This document shows positions 52,578 through 63,015 of a stretch of DNA of 64,000 nt, piece after piece; positions within the stretch are counted from its first letter, which is position 1, and the number at the start of each line of letters is the position of its first letter. The DNA comes from a bacterium (GTDB taxonomy: Bacteria; Electryoneota; RPQS01). The stretch is from NCBI GenBank assembly GCA_013360195.1, contig JABWCQ010000010.1, positions 1-64,000 on the forward strand, read 5' to 3'. A program made the translations under genes and the position numbers. The notes below the pieces were generated by a model. That model searched no databases, was not told where the DNA came from, and worked only from the letters and a program-made list of their open reading frames with translations.

Positions 52578-53680
52578 TGGGCACCCTTAATCGCGTGGTA
52601 GATTTGCTCACCGAACAGGGTCATGACTACCATGTAAGCAGCAATCGCCGAGGCAATCCAGCGCATTGTCCTGTGACTGGTGTCCTTGAATATCCACGGC
52701 GCTGCAAACAGGCCGATCGTTGCAATCGTCATGACGACAATAATCACCCAGAACGGGAGCAGCTCCATTGGATAGTATATGAAGTAAAAGTACCATTCAG
52801 GCTTGATACCGTCCGGAGTTGAACCGAGTGCATTGTAAGGTTCAAGCAACGGGTAAGGGAAAAGTGAATCAAACGGAAGACATAACGCGAGTGTAAACAG
52901 TACCAGGAATGCAATTCCCCACTCCTTGAAGTCCTTTAGGACAAATACGGGAAAAAACTTCTCCTTTCGCTTCGGCTTTCCTTCAATGCCCGGACTCATG
53001 CCATGAAGTTGAACAGAAAGAACGTGAAGGCCAATTACTGCGAAAACGAGCAGGGGGAGAATGACAACATGCAAAGCGAAGAATCTGCTTAGCGTCGCCT
53101 GACCGATTGCAGGTGCACCTTGGATTGTTACCCGGACGTCTTCTGCCAGGTGAGAGAGCGCGGCCGGGAGATACTGGCCGACCTGATCAATTGACGCTAG
53201 TCCGACTTTTGTGGCATTCACGGCAATTTGATTCCAAGGCAAGAGATAGCCAGTGAAGCCAAAGCCGAACGTGATTAGTACGAGCAACACGCCTGCAACC
53301 CAAGTAATCTCACGCGGTTTCGCAAATGCTTTCATAGCCAAAGCACTAAGCATGTGGACAATCACACAGAAAATCATGAACGAAGCCGACCATGCGTGAA
53401 GATTTCGGATAAGGCCGCCCATAGTCACGAAGTGAGTGATGTATTCCACCGACTCATGCGCTTCACTCACCGTCGGTTCATAGTAGAACAGAAGCATGAC
53501 ACCTGTAATTACCTGAATGCCGAAAAAGAATAGTGCAAGACCACCCATATAGTAGCCCCATGACATCCGGTGCACAGGAACTTCCTTTTCGGTAATCATG
53601 TGCTTCACATTCAGCTTTTCCAGTGGTATTCTTTCAGCAAGGAAGTCAGCGAGCGCGCTCAATGGAAGTCGTTTCATCAC
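52574..53680 (-). CDS. Cytochrome b (b6/f-type spacing) of a nitrate-linked quinol module
   Basis: The 368-residue protein combines the b6-like N-terminal and subunit-IV-like C-terminal parts of cytochrome b. Haem ligands are H95 and H109 in one helix and H204 and H219 in the other. The 14 residues between the second pair match the b6f rather than the mitochondrial bc1 spacing. A PEWYF quinol-site motif lies after the fourth helix. It overlaps the NarI-Rieske gene by 4 bases. It should pass electrons from quinol together with the Rieske domain, in parallel to or feeding the nitrate reductase. Confidence 0.9.
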   Translation of the reverse strand: MMKRLPLSALADFLAERIPLEKLNVKHMITEKEVPVHRMSWGYYMGGLALFFFGIQVITGVMLLFYYEPTVSEAHESVEYITHFVTMGGLIRNLHAWSASFMIFCVIVHMLSALAMKAFAKPREITWVAGVLLVLITFGFGFTGYLLPWNQIAVNATKVGLASIDQVGQYLPAALSHLAEDVRVTIQGAPAIGQATLSRFFALHVVILPLLVFAVIGLHVLSVQLHGMSPGIEGKPKRKEKFFPVFVLKDFKEWGIAFLVLFTLALCLPFDSLFPYPLLEPYNALGSTPDGIKPEWYFYFIYYPMELLPFWVIIVVMTIATIGLFAAPWIFKDTSHRTMRWIASAIAAYMVVMTLFGEQIYHAIKGAQ

Positions 53681-54993
53681 GCCTCCGATGTCAACGATTT
53701 GACGATGAATACGGACAGATCACTGGCCAACTGCGGATCAATCCGGCCTGTTCGCGTGCCACGGACACTTTCGGTTGCAATTTCATTTCCTTGCTCGTCC
53801 CGCACTACCCATGCTATGCGGTCAAGGGGCGCTTTGGCGGGAGCGCCAGTGTTGGGCATACCGGTCTTAATATCGAAATAGGATACATGACATGGGCAGA
53901 GTATTCTTCCGTTGGAATCCACCTGATTTCCAACTGTGCAGCCCAAGTGCGTGCATTTTGCCGACAGCAGCATCGGCCAGCCATCGTCCCCTAGAAATGC
54001 AAGACCCGGCCTCATCGAATAGTCAATGAAGTATTTTCCTGCCTTCCCATTCAGCTCAGACAGTTTTGCAACATATATCGATGAGCTGCGTAGTCGTTCC
54101 AATTCCAGTTCCTTCTCTTCAGCTGTAAGTTGAAGACGGCGAAGCCTTGTTTCTAGGAGATTAGCCTCCTCGTCGTGATGAAGCCCTGGCATTTGAAAGA
54201 ACCGCCCAAGCTTGTCCAATACGCCGATTGACAGCAGCACTCCCGCAGCACTCAGACCGAATGCCGCCTTCAAGAAATGTCGTCTCGATTCCTGAGTCGC
54301 ACGCGCTGAGACCGCATGTTGAACTCGACGAGGGTTGCTCCACACCACCTTTTGCGGTGAACGAAAGAGATAGTGTATAGGAACCGAAATCATATGTATA
54401 AGCCGGGTGAACGGAAAAACAAGCAGAATAAGCCACGCGCCGACAACATGCAGTTGAATCGTTAACGGCATATCCCGAAGGACCGTGATATCAGGGCTCA
54501 ACGTTATCAGACTCCAAACATATGAAGACAGAGTGCCCGTTGACCAGCTTGCTCCCCAGCGATATCCAACTGCAATCATCAAACCGAGTACGATCTGGAA
54601 TAGCAAGAGGCCTGATACGACAAAATCGGCAAGTTTCGTGGTTTGTTGCAGTCGGCCGGTTGTTATCCTGCGGCCTATCAACACAATTAATCCCAGAATG
54701 CAAAGGACTGTTGCAGCAAGACCAATAATCTCAACAGTGACAAGGAGAACAGGCACTGCCATGAGCCGTTGCCAGAGCCCAGGGACCAGAAAGGCAACAA
54801 GATGTCCAAGGAAGATGATTATGATACCGATGTGCCACGGCGCCGAACCCCATAACAACTTCTTGCCCTCAAGAAACTGCGACGACAATGTTGTGATTCC
54901 ATATTGGTCTTTCCGAAATCGCCAAATTACTCCGGTAATGCAGATCAGTATGGCAGCGTACGGGAGACCTGCGAATGCGAATAGCTCAAGCAT
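53677..54993 (-). CDS. narI: Fusion of nitrate reductase γ subunit (NarI) and Rieske Fe-S protein
   Basis: Residues 1-225 are NarI-like with five membrane helices and all four haem-b ligands at the E. coli spacings: H54 and H64 (10 apart), H182 and H200 (18 apart). Residues 236-242 read SRRHFLK, a twin-arginine motif before a further membrane helix. Residues 300-438 are a Rieske domain with CTHLGC (347-352) and CPCH (366-369). Thus the NarI part should sit in the membrane and the Rieske head be moved outside by Tat. GGAG seven bases before the ATG supports the start; the gene overlaps narJ by 8 bases. The fusion couples nitrate reductase and a bc-type module in one polypeptide. Confidence 0.93.
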   Translation of the reverse strand: MLELFAFAGLPYAAILICITGVIWRFRKDQYGITTLSSQFLEGKKLLWGSAPWHIGIIIIFLGHLVAFLVPGLWQRLMAVPVLLVTVEIIGLAATVLCILGLIVLIGRRITTGRLQQTTKLADFVVSGLLLFQIVLGLMIAVGYRWGASWSTGTLSSYVWSLITLSPDITVLRDMPLTIQLHVVGAWLILLVFPFTRLIHMISVPIHYLFRSPQKVVWSNPRRVQHAVSARATQESRRHFLKAAFGLSAAGVLLSIGVLDKLGRFFQMPGLHHDEEANLLETRLRRLQLTAEEKELELERLRSSSIYVAKLSELNGKAGKYFIDYSMRPGLAFLGDDGWPMLLSAKCTHLGCTVGNQVDSNGRILCPCHVSYFDIKTGMPNTGAPAKAPLDRIAWVVRDEQGNEIATESVRGTRTGRIDPQLASDLSVFIVKSLTSEA

Positions 54994-55522
54994 TATGTAA
55001 CTCCACTGCAGGGGTTTTCAGGGTTATTGCAGACGCGGCGCATAACAGGTGCGTATATGGATTCAACTTTGAGCCCAACAGATTAGCCATTTTCCCTAAT
55101 GCCGGCCGCACTATGAAGCCCACAATTTCTTCTCTCTCCATTGGCGATGCGAACGGAAGAAAGCCAAAGAGCGTTGCCATGTGGTCTGCAGCCTCACCTC
55201 GGTATTCAAAGCCTGCCTGCGCGTACGTATCTATCAATCCAACCATTAAGTGGGAACGCTTGAAGCTCTCAACTCCAAATAGGTGTACGCTCAGCGCAGG
55301 GGAGCAGACTGGAGACAGATCGAACGTTCGCGTATAGAGCTCTTGAAGCTCTGAAGTGCTCATTAAACTTACGTCGTCGTGAAATCTACTTAAACTCTCA
55401 AAGGGTTCCTTTTGATCACGCACGATCTCCAGAAGTTGACTAAGGACAAGCATAAATTCGCTCTTTGGATATCGTAGCAGTTCGGACATCATCTCGCATT
55501 GCAGTCGAAACATCGAGTTCAC
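54986..55522 (-). CDS. narJ: Nitrate reductase assembly chaperone NarJ
   Basis: The product is about 178 residues, all-helical, of the NarJ/TorD family (LLRYPKSEFMLVLSQLL; ELQELYTRTFDLSPVCSPAL; PALGKMANLL). NarJ binds apo-NarG and helps insert the molybdenum cofactor. I place the start at GTG 55522, with GGAGG 8 bases upstream and 2 bases after the narH stop. An open frame into narH (to 55576) and an internal ATG at 55513 are alternatives. Confidence 0.88.
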   Translation of the reverse strand: MNSMFRLQCEMMSELLRYPKSEFMLVLSQLLEIVRDQKEPFESLSRFHDDVSLMSTSELQELYTRTFDLSPVCSPALSVHLFGVESFKRSHLMVGLIDTYAQAGFEYRGEAADHMATLFGFLPFASPMEREEIVGFIVRPALGKMANLLGSKLNPYTHLLCAASAITLKTPAVELHNA

Positions 55523-55524
55523 TG

Positions 55525-57015
55525 TCACTTCCTCCCTGCTCCGGATACGTTGCCGAACCCACAGCTGCCTTTGCATTCCTGAACATTGCAGGTGGCCTCA
55601 ATAGATTCCTCGCGTTGAAGCGGTGGCAGGACGTAGCGCCGATTCACAGTTGGCACCGCAGTCAACATGTAGATCTCCTCTGCCTCTTCGGGAGTTACAG
55701 CAGCCTCCCGCATTATTCTCCGAACTTTGTCATCTTGAACATCGCCAACCTGCTGCATCCGCTTGAAATACCTAACCGCCATTAGTTTCTTTAGCGCTGC
55801 AGTGACGATTGTTTCATTCCCCGCGCTGAAAAGTCGCGCCATGTATTTGATCGACAACCTTGACTTGTCCAGTGAAGTGAAGAAGGTGTCTTCGGCATGG
55901 TCATATGGTTGATCGCCATCCTTCCCCATTACGGGCAGCAAGGGCGGCACATAAAAGAGCATTGGCATTGTCCGATACTCGATATGGAGAGGAAGGGCAA
56001 GTTTCCATTCGATGACGTATTTATATACCGGCGACTTCCGGGCCGCGTCAATGAATTCTTCGCTGATGCCATTGGACCGGGCAGACGCGATTACTGACTC
56101 GTCATTCGGATCACAGATGACGTCGCGCTGTGCTTCCACGAGTAGTGGCTCGGAAGTGCTCATCGCGCTTTCAATGCGATCTGCGTCATAAAGCAGCACA
56201 CCAAGATAACGAATTCGGCCAACGCACGAGTGAAAACACGCTGGTGCCTGGCCTGTCTCGAGCCGCGGGTAGCAAAGAATGCATTTCTCCGATTTTCCTG
56301 TCACCCAATTGTAGTAGATCTTCTTGTACGGGCAGGCGGAAATGCAAGCCCTCCAGCCGCGGCAAATGTCTTGGTTGATCAACACAATTCCGTCCTCTCC
56401 TCGCTTGTAGAGCGCACCCGACGGACATGATGCTACACAACTGGGATTTGCACAGTGGTTACAGATACGCGGCAGATACATGAAGGCAACCCGCTGAATC
56501 TCGAACAACTGCTGCCGTTCATCTTCCGTTAAGCCTTCAAAATTGACGTCATTTGCGGCGTAAAGCGGAGATCCCGAGAGGTCGTCGTCCCAGTTTGGCC
56601 CGGCATTTATGCGAATCTCTTCACCGGTTATTTGAGACACCGGACGTGCCGTCGGCTGATCATCGGACTCCTGTGCATCAAACAGGTTTTCGTATTCATA
56701 GGTCCATGGCTCATAGTAGTCTTCAAGACCCGGTTGGTTTGGATTGTAGAAAAGCTTAAGTAAACCGTCAAGCTTTCCTTGTGACTTCAACTGCAGTTTG
56801 TTTCCTGAAGTCCTCTTCCATCCGCCTCGATACTTCTCCTGGTCTTCCCACATGCGCGGGAAACCGGTTCCAGGCTTGGTTTCGACGTTATTCCACCACA
56901 TGTACTCGGCGCCGGGACGGTCCGTCCATACATTCTTGCAGGCAACGCTGCACGTGTGGCACCCGATGCATTTGTCGAGGTGAAAAACCATGGAGACTTG
57001 TGCTCTAACATCCAT
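55525..57015 (-). CDS. narH: Nitrate reductase β subunit NarH
   Basis: The 496-residue iron-sulfur subunit has four clusters of cysteines. CIGCHTC and C26 lie near the N-terminus, then CNHCANPSCVASCP, then CRGWRACISACP with the tryptophan that marks the 3Fe-4S site of NarH, and CILCYPRLETGQAPACFHSC. It passes electrons from NarI haems to NarG. It is 10 bases downstream of narG in the expected order G-H-J-I. No Tat signal is present, which fits a cytoplasm-facing complex. Confidence 0.95.
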   Translation of the reverse strand: MDVRAQVSMVFHLDKCIGCHTCSVACKNVWTDRPGAEYMWWNNVETKPGTGFPRMWEDQEKYRGGWKRTSGNKLQLKSQGKLDGLLKLFYNPNQPGLEDYYEPWTYEYENLFDAQESDDQPTARPVSQITGEEIRINAGPNWDDDLSGSPLYAANDVNFEGLTEDERQQLFEIQRVAFMYLPRICNHCANPSCVASCPSGALYKRGEDGIVLINQDICRGWRACISACPYKKIYYNWVTGKSEKCILCYPRLETGQAPACFHSCVGRIRYLGVLLYDADRIESAMSTSEPLLVEAQRDVICDPNDESVIASARSNGISEEFIDAARKSPVYKYVIEWKLALPLHIEYRTMPMLFYVPPLLPVMGKDGDQPYDHAEDTFFTSLDKSRLSIKYMARLFSAGNETIVTAALKKLMAVRYFKRMQQVGDVQDDKVRRIMREAAVTPEEAEEIYMLTAVPTVNRRYVLPPLQREESIEATCNVQECKGSCGFGNVSGAGRK

Positions 57016-57025
57016 TTCCCACCTC

Positions 57026-60000
57026 CTACCAGATCACTTTTTCGAGTTTCTTCACGGCCACAAATGTATCCCGGTTCACTCCTTGCGGCCCCCAATAATT
57101 GAAGGCATAGGTGAACTGCCCATATCCGCCAACCATGAACAAAGGCTTCAGTTTTGCTCTTGTTAAACTGTTGTGCCCGCCCGCTCTGCGATTGCCGCGT
57201 TCGGGAGACTTCGGAATGCCAAGAGTTCGTTCCGGTGAGTGATAGATGAAGCACATTCCGCGTGGTATTCTCGCGCTGACATTTGCAACAGTGCACATGA
57301 CGCCGTGGTCGTTGAATATCTCGACCCAATCGTTGTCCACTATGCCAAGCAGCAGCGCATCCTTGTCGTTTATCCAAATAGGATCATGACCCCGGCTTAA
57401 CGTTCGCATACGCAATGTGTCGCCGTATGTGGAGTGAATTGACCATTTTCCATGCGGCGTGAGGTAATTCAGGATCAGTGTTCCGCCTTCGGGTTTTGAC
57501 ATTCGCAAGTCACCTAATAGTTCACGCGGGGGACGCGGTTTGTAGGTTGGCAAGTGTTCTCCGTATGCGATATAGGTTTCATGGTCAAGATAGTAATGCT
57601 GTCTCCCGCTCAGTGTACGCCAGGGAATCAGTCCTTCAACATTCTGACAGTACGCCGAATAGGTGCGGTCATCGCTTGTTACGCCGGTCCAGAACGGAGT
57701 TGTCAATATACGCCTCGGCTGCGCCGCAATATCGTCAAATGTGATACGAACTGACCTCGTTTTCTCGGCAGCGTGACTATGATCTAGCCCAGTCTTCGCA
57801 GCCTCGGCTTTGTATGCCCGGAAAGCCAATTCGCCGTTTGTTTCCGGTGCAAAATGCAGTATTGCCTCGCACACAAGTAGGTCTTCACGCAAAGAGGGAT
57901 ACTCGCCGCCGCCCCACTTCTCAGTCGGATTGCTTTCCTTGTATGCGTCGTAGAAGTCTGCTACTTCAAATTGAAGTCCATGCATTCCAAGGCCGTTACG
58001 AAAGTTCGGGCCAAGACTTATGAATCGATTGAAGACGTTGCGGTAGTCTCGCTTCACTATTTTCATGGCCGGCATCGTCTTTCCCGGGATGGCCTCACAC
58101 TCGCCCTTAGACCAGTCTTTGACCTTCCGCTGCGCGATTTCTGCGGGAGTGTCATGAGCAAGTGGTGTAGCAACAAGATCTTCCAACGGTTCGGCAATGT
58201 ACTTTTCAGCTAGCTTCGATGTCTTGCGCGCGATTTCGCGGAAGATGTCCCAATCACTTTTGGACTCCCAACAGGCAGGCACAGCGGCCTGAAGCGGGTG
58301 AATGAAGCTGTGCAGGTCTGTCGAATTCAAGTCATTTTTCTCATAGTACGTTGCTGCCGGAAGAATGATGTCTGAATACAGGGCAGATGAGTCCATGCGG
58401 TAGTTCAAGTCTACGACCAGATCCATTTTGCCGAGCTCGACTTTATCATGCCAGATTACATCCTCTACGTGCTCTTTAGCTTGTTCCTCTGCAATCAGAT
58501 TCGTATGTGTGCCAAGATAATGCTTCAGGAAGTACTCATGACCTTTTGCGGACGATAGAAGTGCATTGCCGCGCCAAATGTAGAATAACCTCGGAAAGTT
58601 CTCGGGTGCATCCGGATCCTCGACGGCAAATTTCAGCTTGCCGGACTTGAGCTGCTCAACAACGTTCTTGATGACTTCTGTCTCGTCTTTTGCTCCTCCG
58701 GCTTTCGCGTGACTCACTACTTCGAGCGACGATTGATTGAACTGCGGATATGATGGCAGCCAGCCCGCACGGACCGCCTGGATTTGCCTGTCGATAGTGT
58801 GACCGTGCGCCATTGAATGAGATCGATCTGCTACAGGGCAAATGTCATCAAACTTCGCGTCATATCGCCATTGATCGGAGTTTACATAGTGAAAAGACGG
58901 TGCGTTCTGCAGCCGCGGTGGTGCCGCCCAATCCGTTCCAAAGGCGATTGGTGCCCATGATGTCTGCGGCACCAGCTTTTCCTGCCCGACATAATGGTTC
59001 AGACCGCCGCCGTTCTTCCCAACACAGCCGCACAGCATCAAGCTCGAGATTATGGACCGGTAGATAAGATTGTTGTGATACCAATGATTAACGCCAGCTC
59101 CAATTATGACGCTGCACTTGCCTTTACTTCGTTCCGCGGTAGTTGCCCATTCGCGCGCGAAGCGGAGTACAACGTCACCGGCTACACCTGTGAACCGTTC
59201 CTGCCAGGCCGGAGTGTAAGCGTGTTCAGGCTCATCATACGGCACCTGAGCTTCGCCGTTCTTTCTCACGCCGTATCTCGCTTTCAGAAGCTCAAATGAG
59301 GTAGTAACGACTTTCTCTCCTGCTGACGTCTTGATTCTGCGGACCGGTATCTTTGCGGTCACCGTTCCGTCACCTTTTTCGAGCGAGAATTCAGGTAAGG
59401 AAATTTCGAGTATCTCCGACTTTTCGTCCATCATTAGAACAGGGTCAAATTCCAGCCCGCTGCGCTCGTCCTTCAACTGCAGATTCCATTGCCCTTTCTT
59501 TTCCTGCCAGCGATGGCCAACAGTACCGATCGGAAGCCGCAATTCACCCGAGGAAGAGTCCAGCATGAGGAACTTCCACTCGGAATTCTCAACTCCGGCG
59601 GTCTCGGTTACATCTGAGGCTCTCACGTATTGACCGGGCTCATGGCAACCGTCCGCACGTGGAAGCAACTCTACCAGTATCGGACCATCGGTGAACTGCT
59701 TTTGATAGTTGATGAAATATGGAACCTGTTTTTCAATATAGAACTCGCGCAGAATCGTATGTCCGACCGCCATCCAGAAGGCGGCATCTTGTCCTTGGTG
59801 AATTGGTACCCATTCATCAGATACTTTTGAAACCATCGAAAAGTCCGGCGAAAAGACAACGACCTTAGCTCCGCGATGCCTTGCTTCCACAAGAAAGTGC
59901 GCGTCAGGTGTCCTGGTCATCAATACGTTGGAGCCGACAACTGCAATGAAATTGGATTTGAACCAGTCTGCGCTCTCTGCAACGTCCGTCTGTTCGCCCC

Positions 60001-60646
60001 AGATCTCGGGTGACGCAGGTGGCAGGTCACAATACCAGTCATAGAAGGAAAGCGATACGCCGCCCATCAGTTGCATGAACCGCGCACCGGCAGCATAGCT
60101 GACCATGGACATTGCCGGTATTGGCGAGAACCCTGCGATCCTGTCGGGGCCGTGTTTAAGAACTGTGTGGATGTTGGCTGCAGCAATAATCTCCGTTGCT
60201 TCATCCCACGAGAAGCGGCGGAATCCACCTTTTCCGCGTGCCTGTTGGTACCGGCGGCGCGACTCCGGATTGCTGACAATTGAGTTCCAGGCGGCCACCG
60301 GATCGTTAGGATGTTCAGCCTTCGCCTCGCGCCAGAGATCAATCAACGCACCGCGCACGTAGGGATACTTTACTCTAATCGGACTGTAAATGTACCATGA
60401 ATAGGATATGCCGCGCTGGCAGCCTCGCGGCTCGTACGGAGGAATGTCTTTGTCTATAATGGGGTAGTCCAGCGCTTGCATTTCCCACGTGACAATCCCG
60501 TTCTTGACATAAATGTTCCAACTGCAGCCTCCGGTACAATTCACTCCATGAGTACTGCGAATAATCTTGTCATAGGACCAACGATTCCGATAGAAGTCCT
60601 CCCATTCACGCTGTTTCGGGTCGAACAGGTCTGTTATCCAACTCAT
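57026..60646 (-). CDS. narG: Nitrate reductase α subunit NarG (Mo-bisMGD)
   Basis: The 1206-residue catalytic subunit reduces nitrate to nitrite at a molybdenum bis-MGD centre. The N-terminal Fe-S site is H-x-x-x-C-x-x-x-C ([18 protein letters not shown]). [17 protein letters not shown] contains the aspartate that binds Mo in E. coli NarG. The C-terminal MGD-binding region is also visible ([19 protein letters not shown]). No twin-arginine leader is present at the N-terminus ([15 protein letters not shown]), so it should face the cytoplasm. Its ATG overlaps the dihaem cytochrome stop by 4 bases. Length is close to other NarG proteins. Confidence 0.96.
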   Translation of the reverse strand: MSWITDLFDPKQREWEDFYRNRWSYDKIIRSTHGVNCTGGCSWNIYVKNGIVTWEMQALDYPIIDKDIPPYEPRGCQRGISYSWYIYSPIRVKYPYVRGALIDLWREAKAEHPNDPVAAWNSIVSNPESRRRYQQARGKGGFRRFSWDEATEIIAAANIHTVLKHGPDRIAGFSPIPAMSMVSYAAGARFMQLMGGVSLSFYDWYCDLPPASPEIWGEQTDVAESADWFKSNFIAVVGSNVLMTRTPDAHFLVEARHRGAKVVVFSPDFSMVSKVSDEWVPIHQGQDAAFWMAVGHTILREFYIEKQVPYFINYQKQFTDGPILVELLPRADGCHEPGQYVRASDVTETAGVENSEWKFLMLDSSSGELRLPIGTVGHRWQEKKGQWNLQLKDERSGLEFDPVLMMDEKSEILEISLPEFSLEKGDGTVTAKIPVRRIKTSAGEKVVTTSFELLKARYGVRKNGEAQVPYDEPEHAYTPAWQERFTGVAGDVVLRFAREWATTAERSKGKCSVIIGAGVNHWYHNNLIYRSIISSLMLCGCVGKNGGGLNHYVGQEKLVPQTSWAPIAFGTDWAAPPRLQNAPSFHYVNSDQWRYDAKFDDICPVADRSHSMAHGHTIDRQIQAVRAGWLPSYPQFNQSSLEVVSHAKAGGAKDETEVIKNVVEQLKSGKLKFAVEDPDAPENFPRLFYIWRGNALLSSAKGHEYFLKHYLGTHTNLIAEEQAKEHVEDVIWHDKVELGKMDLVVDLNYRMDSSALYSDIILPAATYYEKNDLNSTDLHSFIHPLQAAVPACWESKSDWDIFREIARKTSKLAEKYIAEPLEDLVATPLAHDTPAEIAQRKVKDWSKGECEAIPGKTMPAMKIVKRDYRNVFNRFISLGPNFRNGLGMHGLQFEVADFYDAYKESNPTEKWGGGEYPSLREDLLVCEAILHFAPETNGELAFRAYKAEAAKTGLDHSHAAEKTRSVRITFDDIAAQPRRILTTPFWTGVTSDDRTYSAYCQNVEGLIPWRTLSGRQHYYLDHETYIAYGEHLPTYKPRPPRELLGDLRMSKPEGGTLILNYLTPHGKWSIHSTYGDTLRMRTLSRGHDPIWINDKDALLLGIVDNDWVEIFNDHGVMCTVANVSARIPRGMCFIYHSPERTLGIPKSPERGNRRAGGHNSLTRAKLKPLFMVGGYGQFTYAFNYWGPQGVNRDTFVAVKKLEKVIW

Positions 60647-61440
60647 TGGGCACCTCTGAAACGGTGTGATATTGCGCGCTCGCGTTTGCGATACAATGTT
60701 ACAACTATGAATAATCCTATTGCTCCAATGAGCGTCCCAACCAGACTCACAGAATTCTCAGCGCTCGATTGCGGCATTTTGTCCGGAAACGACAGATACT
60801 CGGCAAGATGTACAGCTTCTTGCGCCGTTATCGGGGAATTTGCATAAGCACCCGACATCACTTTGAACTGAGATTGTTGAATCGCCGAAGTCATTGCGAT
60901 TTTCCCCATTCGGGTGCTGACAGCCGTCAAATCCGGTCCCAAGGTCCCGCCGCTTGCACCGGCTCGGTGACAAGTGATGCATGCTAAACCACCGTTTGCA
61001 AGGGGCTGAGTTCCATCGAAGAGCTCGCGGCCTACCGATTGAGAAGCTGGTTCAAGTGTCGCAGCTACGGCCTTACTCGCTAGCTCCTGAGCAATCTTCA
61101 CTCTGGCGTCCGCACGCGCATCCTGAAGCAAACTCACATAGTCACTTACTTCGTCATCGGTCAACGGGCCGACACGTGGTTCCATTAGTTTGACTTTGGC
61201 AGCCAATTCAGACTTCGGCCATGCACGCGTCGGCAGAAGGTCAGGACCTGTCAGTCTGCCTCCGCCGATGGTATGACAGCCAAGGCACTTCTGGACATAG
61301 CGCTGTGCCGCCAAGTCTATGACTATCGACGTATCCTCAGAAATCGTCACTGCTGAGTCGAACCTTGATTCCACAGTATCCGTTAAGCTTTTGCTGTACG
61401 CGTTCGCCAGCAACAGGCAGGAAAATAGTATCCTAATCAT
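60643..61440 (-). CDS. Membrane-anchored dihaem c-type cytochrome
   Basis: The 265-residue protein has a signal peptide ([16 protein letters not shown]), two haem sites (CLGCH near 52-56 and CITCH near 154-158), distal Met candidates, and a C-terminal membrane helix ([20 protein letters not shown]). It overlaps both neighbours by 4 bases (ATGA), so it is co-translated with narG. NarC-like cytochromes upstream of narG are known from Thermus nitrate reductases. Here it may accept electrons from the Rieske and cytochrome b module or feed NarI. Confidence 0.87.
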   Translation of the reverse strand: MIRILFSCLLLANAYSKSLTDTVESRFDSAVTISEDTSIVIDLAAQRYVQKCLGCHTIGGGRLTGPDLLPTRAWPKSELAAKVKLMEPRVGPLTDDEVSDYVSLLQDARADARVKIAQELASKAVAATLEPASQSVGRELFDGTQPLANGGLACITCHRAGASGGTLGPDLTAVSTRMGKIAMTSAIQQSQFKVMSGAYANSPITAQEAVHLAEYLSFPDKMPQSSAENSVSLVGTLIGAIGLFIVVTLYRKRERAISHRFRGAQ

Positions 61441-61967
61441 GCCGCCGCCTCATTTTCGCTGCTGTCTGCGCACTGCATTTCATCTGCAGACACGACACAT
61501 ATAGTGTCCCCGACGCGGATTTCACCGCCTCGCTTGACTGTCGCAAAGATTCCCTCCCGCGGCATGACGCAGTCTCCTGCTCGAAAGAAAATGGCGCACT
61601 TGGTATGGCACTCTTTGCCAATCTGCGTGATTTCGAGTTCTGCCTCACCTATTCGAATACGCGTGCCAACTTGAAGATTCGGGACATCAATAAATTCCGT
61701 GGTGATGTTTTCTGCAAATGCTCCAGGTCTGACCGGTACACCTCTGTCACGAATTTTCTGCACGCTTTCCAGCGCAAGAATGCTTACCTGCCGATGCCAG
61801 TTGCCGCCGTGAATGTCGCCCTCCAATCCCCAATTCTCAATTAGTTTCACTTTGTCACAATTGGACTTTGGAATGCCGCGACGTGTGCTCGTGGAAATCG
61901 CAGCTATTCGTCCCTTGTGAGATATTTCACTTGAATCTGTGCAGTTCGTGGGTTTGAGGTCGCTCAT
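61437..61967 (-). CDS. MOSC-domain protein (molybdenum cofactor handling)
   Basis: The 176-residue protein consists of one MOSC domain with the marks GLEGDIHGGNWHRQVSIL, PGAFAENITTEFIDV and the conserved cysteine in IGKECHTKCAIF. It resembles stand-alone YiiM-type and MoaB-linked MOSC proteins that bind or sulfurate molybdenum cofactor. It lies 1 base after moaA and overlaps the dihaem cytochrome gene. Its precise reaction is unknown. Confidence 0.88.
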   Translation of the reverse strand: MSDLKPTNCTDSSEISHKGRIAAISTSTRRGIPKSNCDKVKLIENWGLEGDIHGGNWHRQVSILALESVQKIRDRGVPVRPGAFAENITTEFIDVPNLQVGTRIRIGEAELEITQIGKECHTKCAIFFRAGDCVMPREGIFATVKRGGEIRVGDTICVVSADEMQCADSSENEAAA

Positions 61968-61968
61968 G

Positions 61969-63015
61969 CTATCCTCCTATTTCTATCATACTCAGATCAT
62001 TCAAAGCTTCAAGCCGTTCCGGCTCAGGATGTCCCTCAGGTTTCTGACCAACAACCTGTCTTATTGCTCGCTTGAGTTCTTCGTCGTCCGCATCACTTCT
62101 CATCAGGGTCCGCAATTGTCCTTGCGCAGGATAGAACAAGCACGCCTTTAGTGCGCCGTCCGACGTCAGTCTGAGCCGAGAGCATGCGGAACAAAAACTT
62201 CTGGTCATGGAGGCGATAATGCTGATTCTTCCGCGAAAACCGGGGATCGTGAAGTCTTCTGCGATGCGGTTTGTCGTGAATGTTTCAGGCAGTGCGTGCA
62301 GAGGATACATTTGCTCAATCTTGCTGCGCATGTCATCATAAGAGACAATCCCACTGCCTTCCCACCGGTTTCCCTTGAATGGCATGTACTCAATGAACCG
62401 GACGTTGAGCGGGTTGTCCTTCGCCAACTCAACAAAGTCCAGCAGTTCGTGCTCATTTACCCCGGCCATTACAACAACGTTTATCTTTACAGCAGCGAAA
62501 CCGCACTCTAGCGCCGCATGCACGGAACTCAGCACGTGCTGAAGTGCGTCCCGACGGGCTATTCGTATGAAGTTCTCCCTGTCCAGACTGTCAAGGCTGA
62601 TGTTCACGCCGTACAATCCCGCCGCTTTGAGATCCTCGGCAAAGCGTGCAAACAGCACTCCGTTTGTCGTTAAAGAGACTGTTTCTATGCCATCAATGCT
62701 GTGTAGCTGAGCGACCAGTCCCGCCAGTCCGGTCCGAGTGGTCGGTTCGCCTCCGGTGAGCCGGATTTTGCGAACGCCCAGGCTTGCCATCACCTTTCCG
62801 ACACGCACAATTTCCGCGTCCGTCAAAAGGTCGCTGCGCCGCTTCCAAACTACTCCTTCTGCGGGCATGCAGTAAGTGCAACGCAGATTGCAGCGGTCTG
62901 TCACCGAGATTCTCAGGTAGTCCTGAATCCGCCCAAATCTGTCTACAAGCGCTCCGCTCATTTCTGGCCGCCTGCTTGTATGCTTGGAGAGTTCATGCAT
63001 GACCATGGGTGTCAT
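61969..63015 (-). CDS. moaA: GTP 3',8-cyclase MoaA
   Basis: The 348-residue radical SAM enzyme begins molybdopterin synthesis from GTP. The N-terminal cluster motif is CNLRCTYCMPAEG. GGEPTTR lies in the SAM-binding part, and the C-terminal cluster shows CSACSRLRLTSDGALKACLF. GGGAG nine bases before the ATG at 63015 supports this start, but an ATG at 63000 overlapping the preceding stop is possible. It overlaps the Rrf2 gene by 23 bases. It would supply cofactor for NarG. Confidence 0.95.
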   Translation of the reverse strand: MTPMVMHELSKHTSRRPEMSGALVDRFGRIQDYLRISVTDRCNLRCTYCMPAEGVVWKRRSDLLTDAEIVRVGKVMASLGVRKIRLTGGEPTTRTGLAGLVAQLHSIDGIETVSLTTNGVLFARFAEDLKAAGLYGVNISLDSLDRENFIRIARRDALQHVLSSVHAALECGFAAVKINVVVMAGVNEHELLDFVELAKDNPLNVRFIEYMPFKGNRWEGSGIVSYDDMRSKIEQMYPLHALPETFTTNRIAEDFTIPGFRGRISIIASMTRSFCSACSRLRLTSDGALKACLFYPAQGQLRTLMRSDADDEELKRAIRQVVGQKPEGHPEPERLEALNDLSMIEIGG

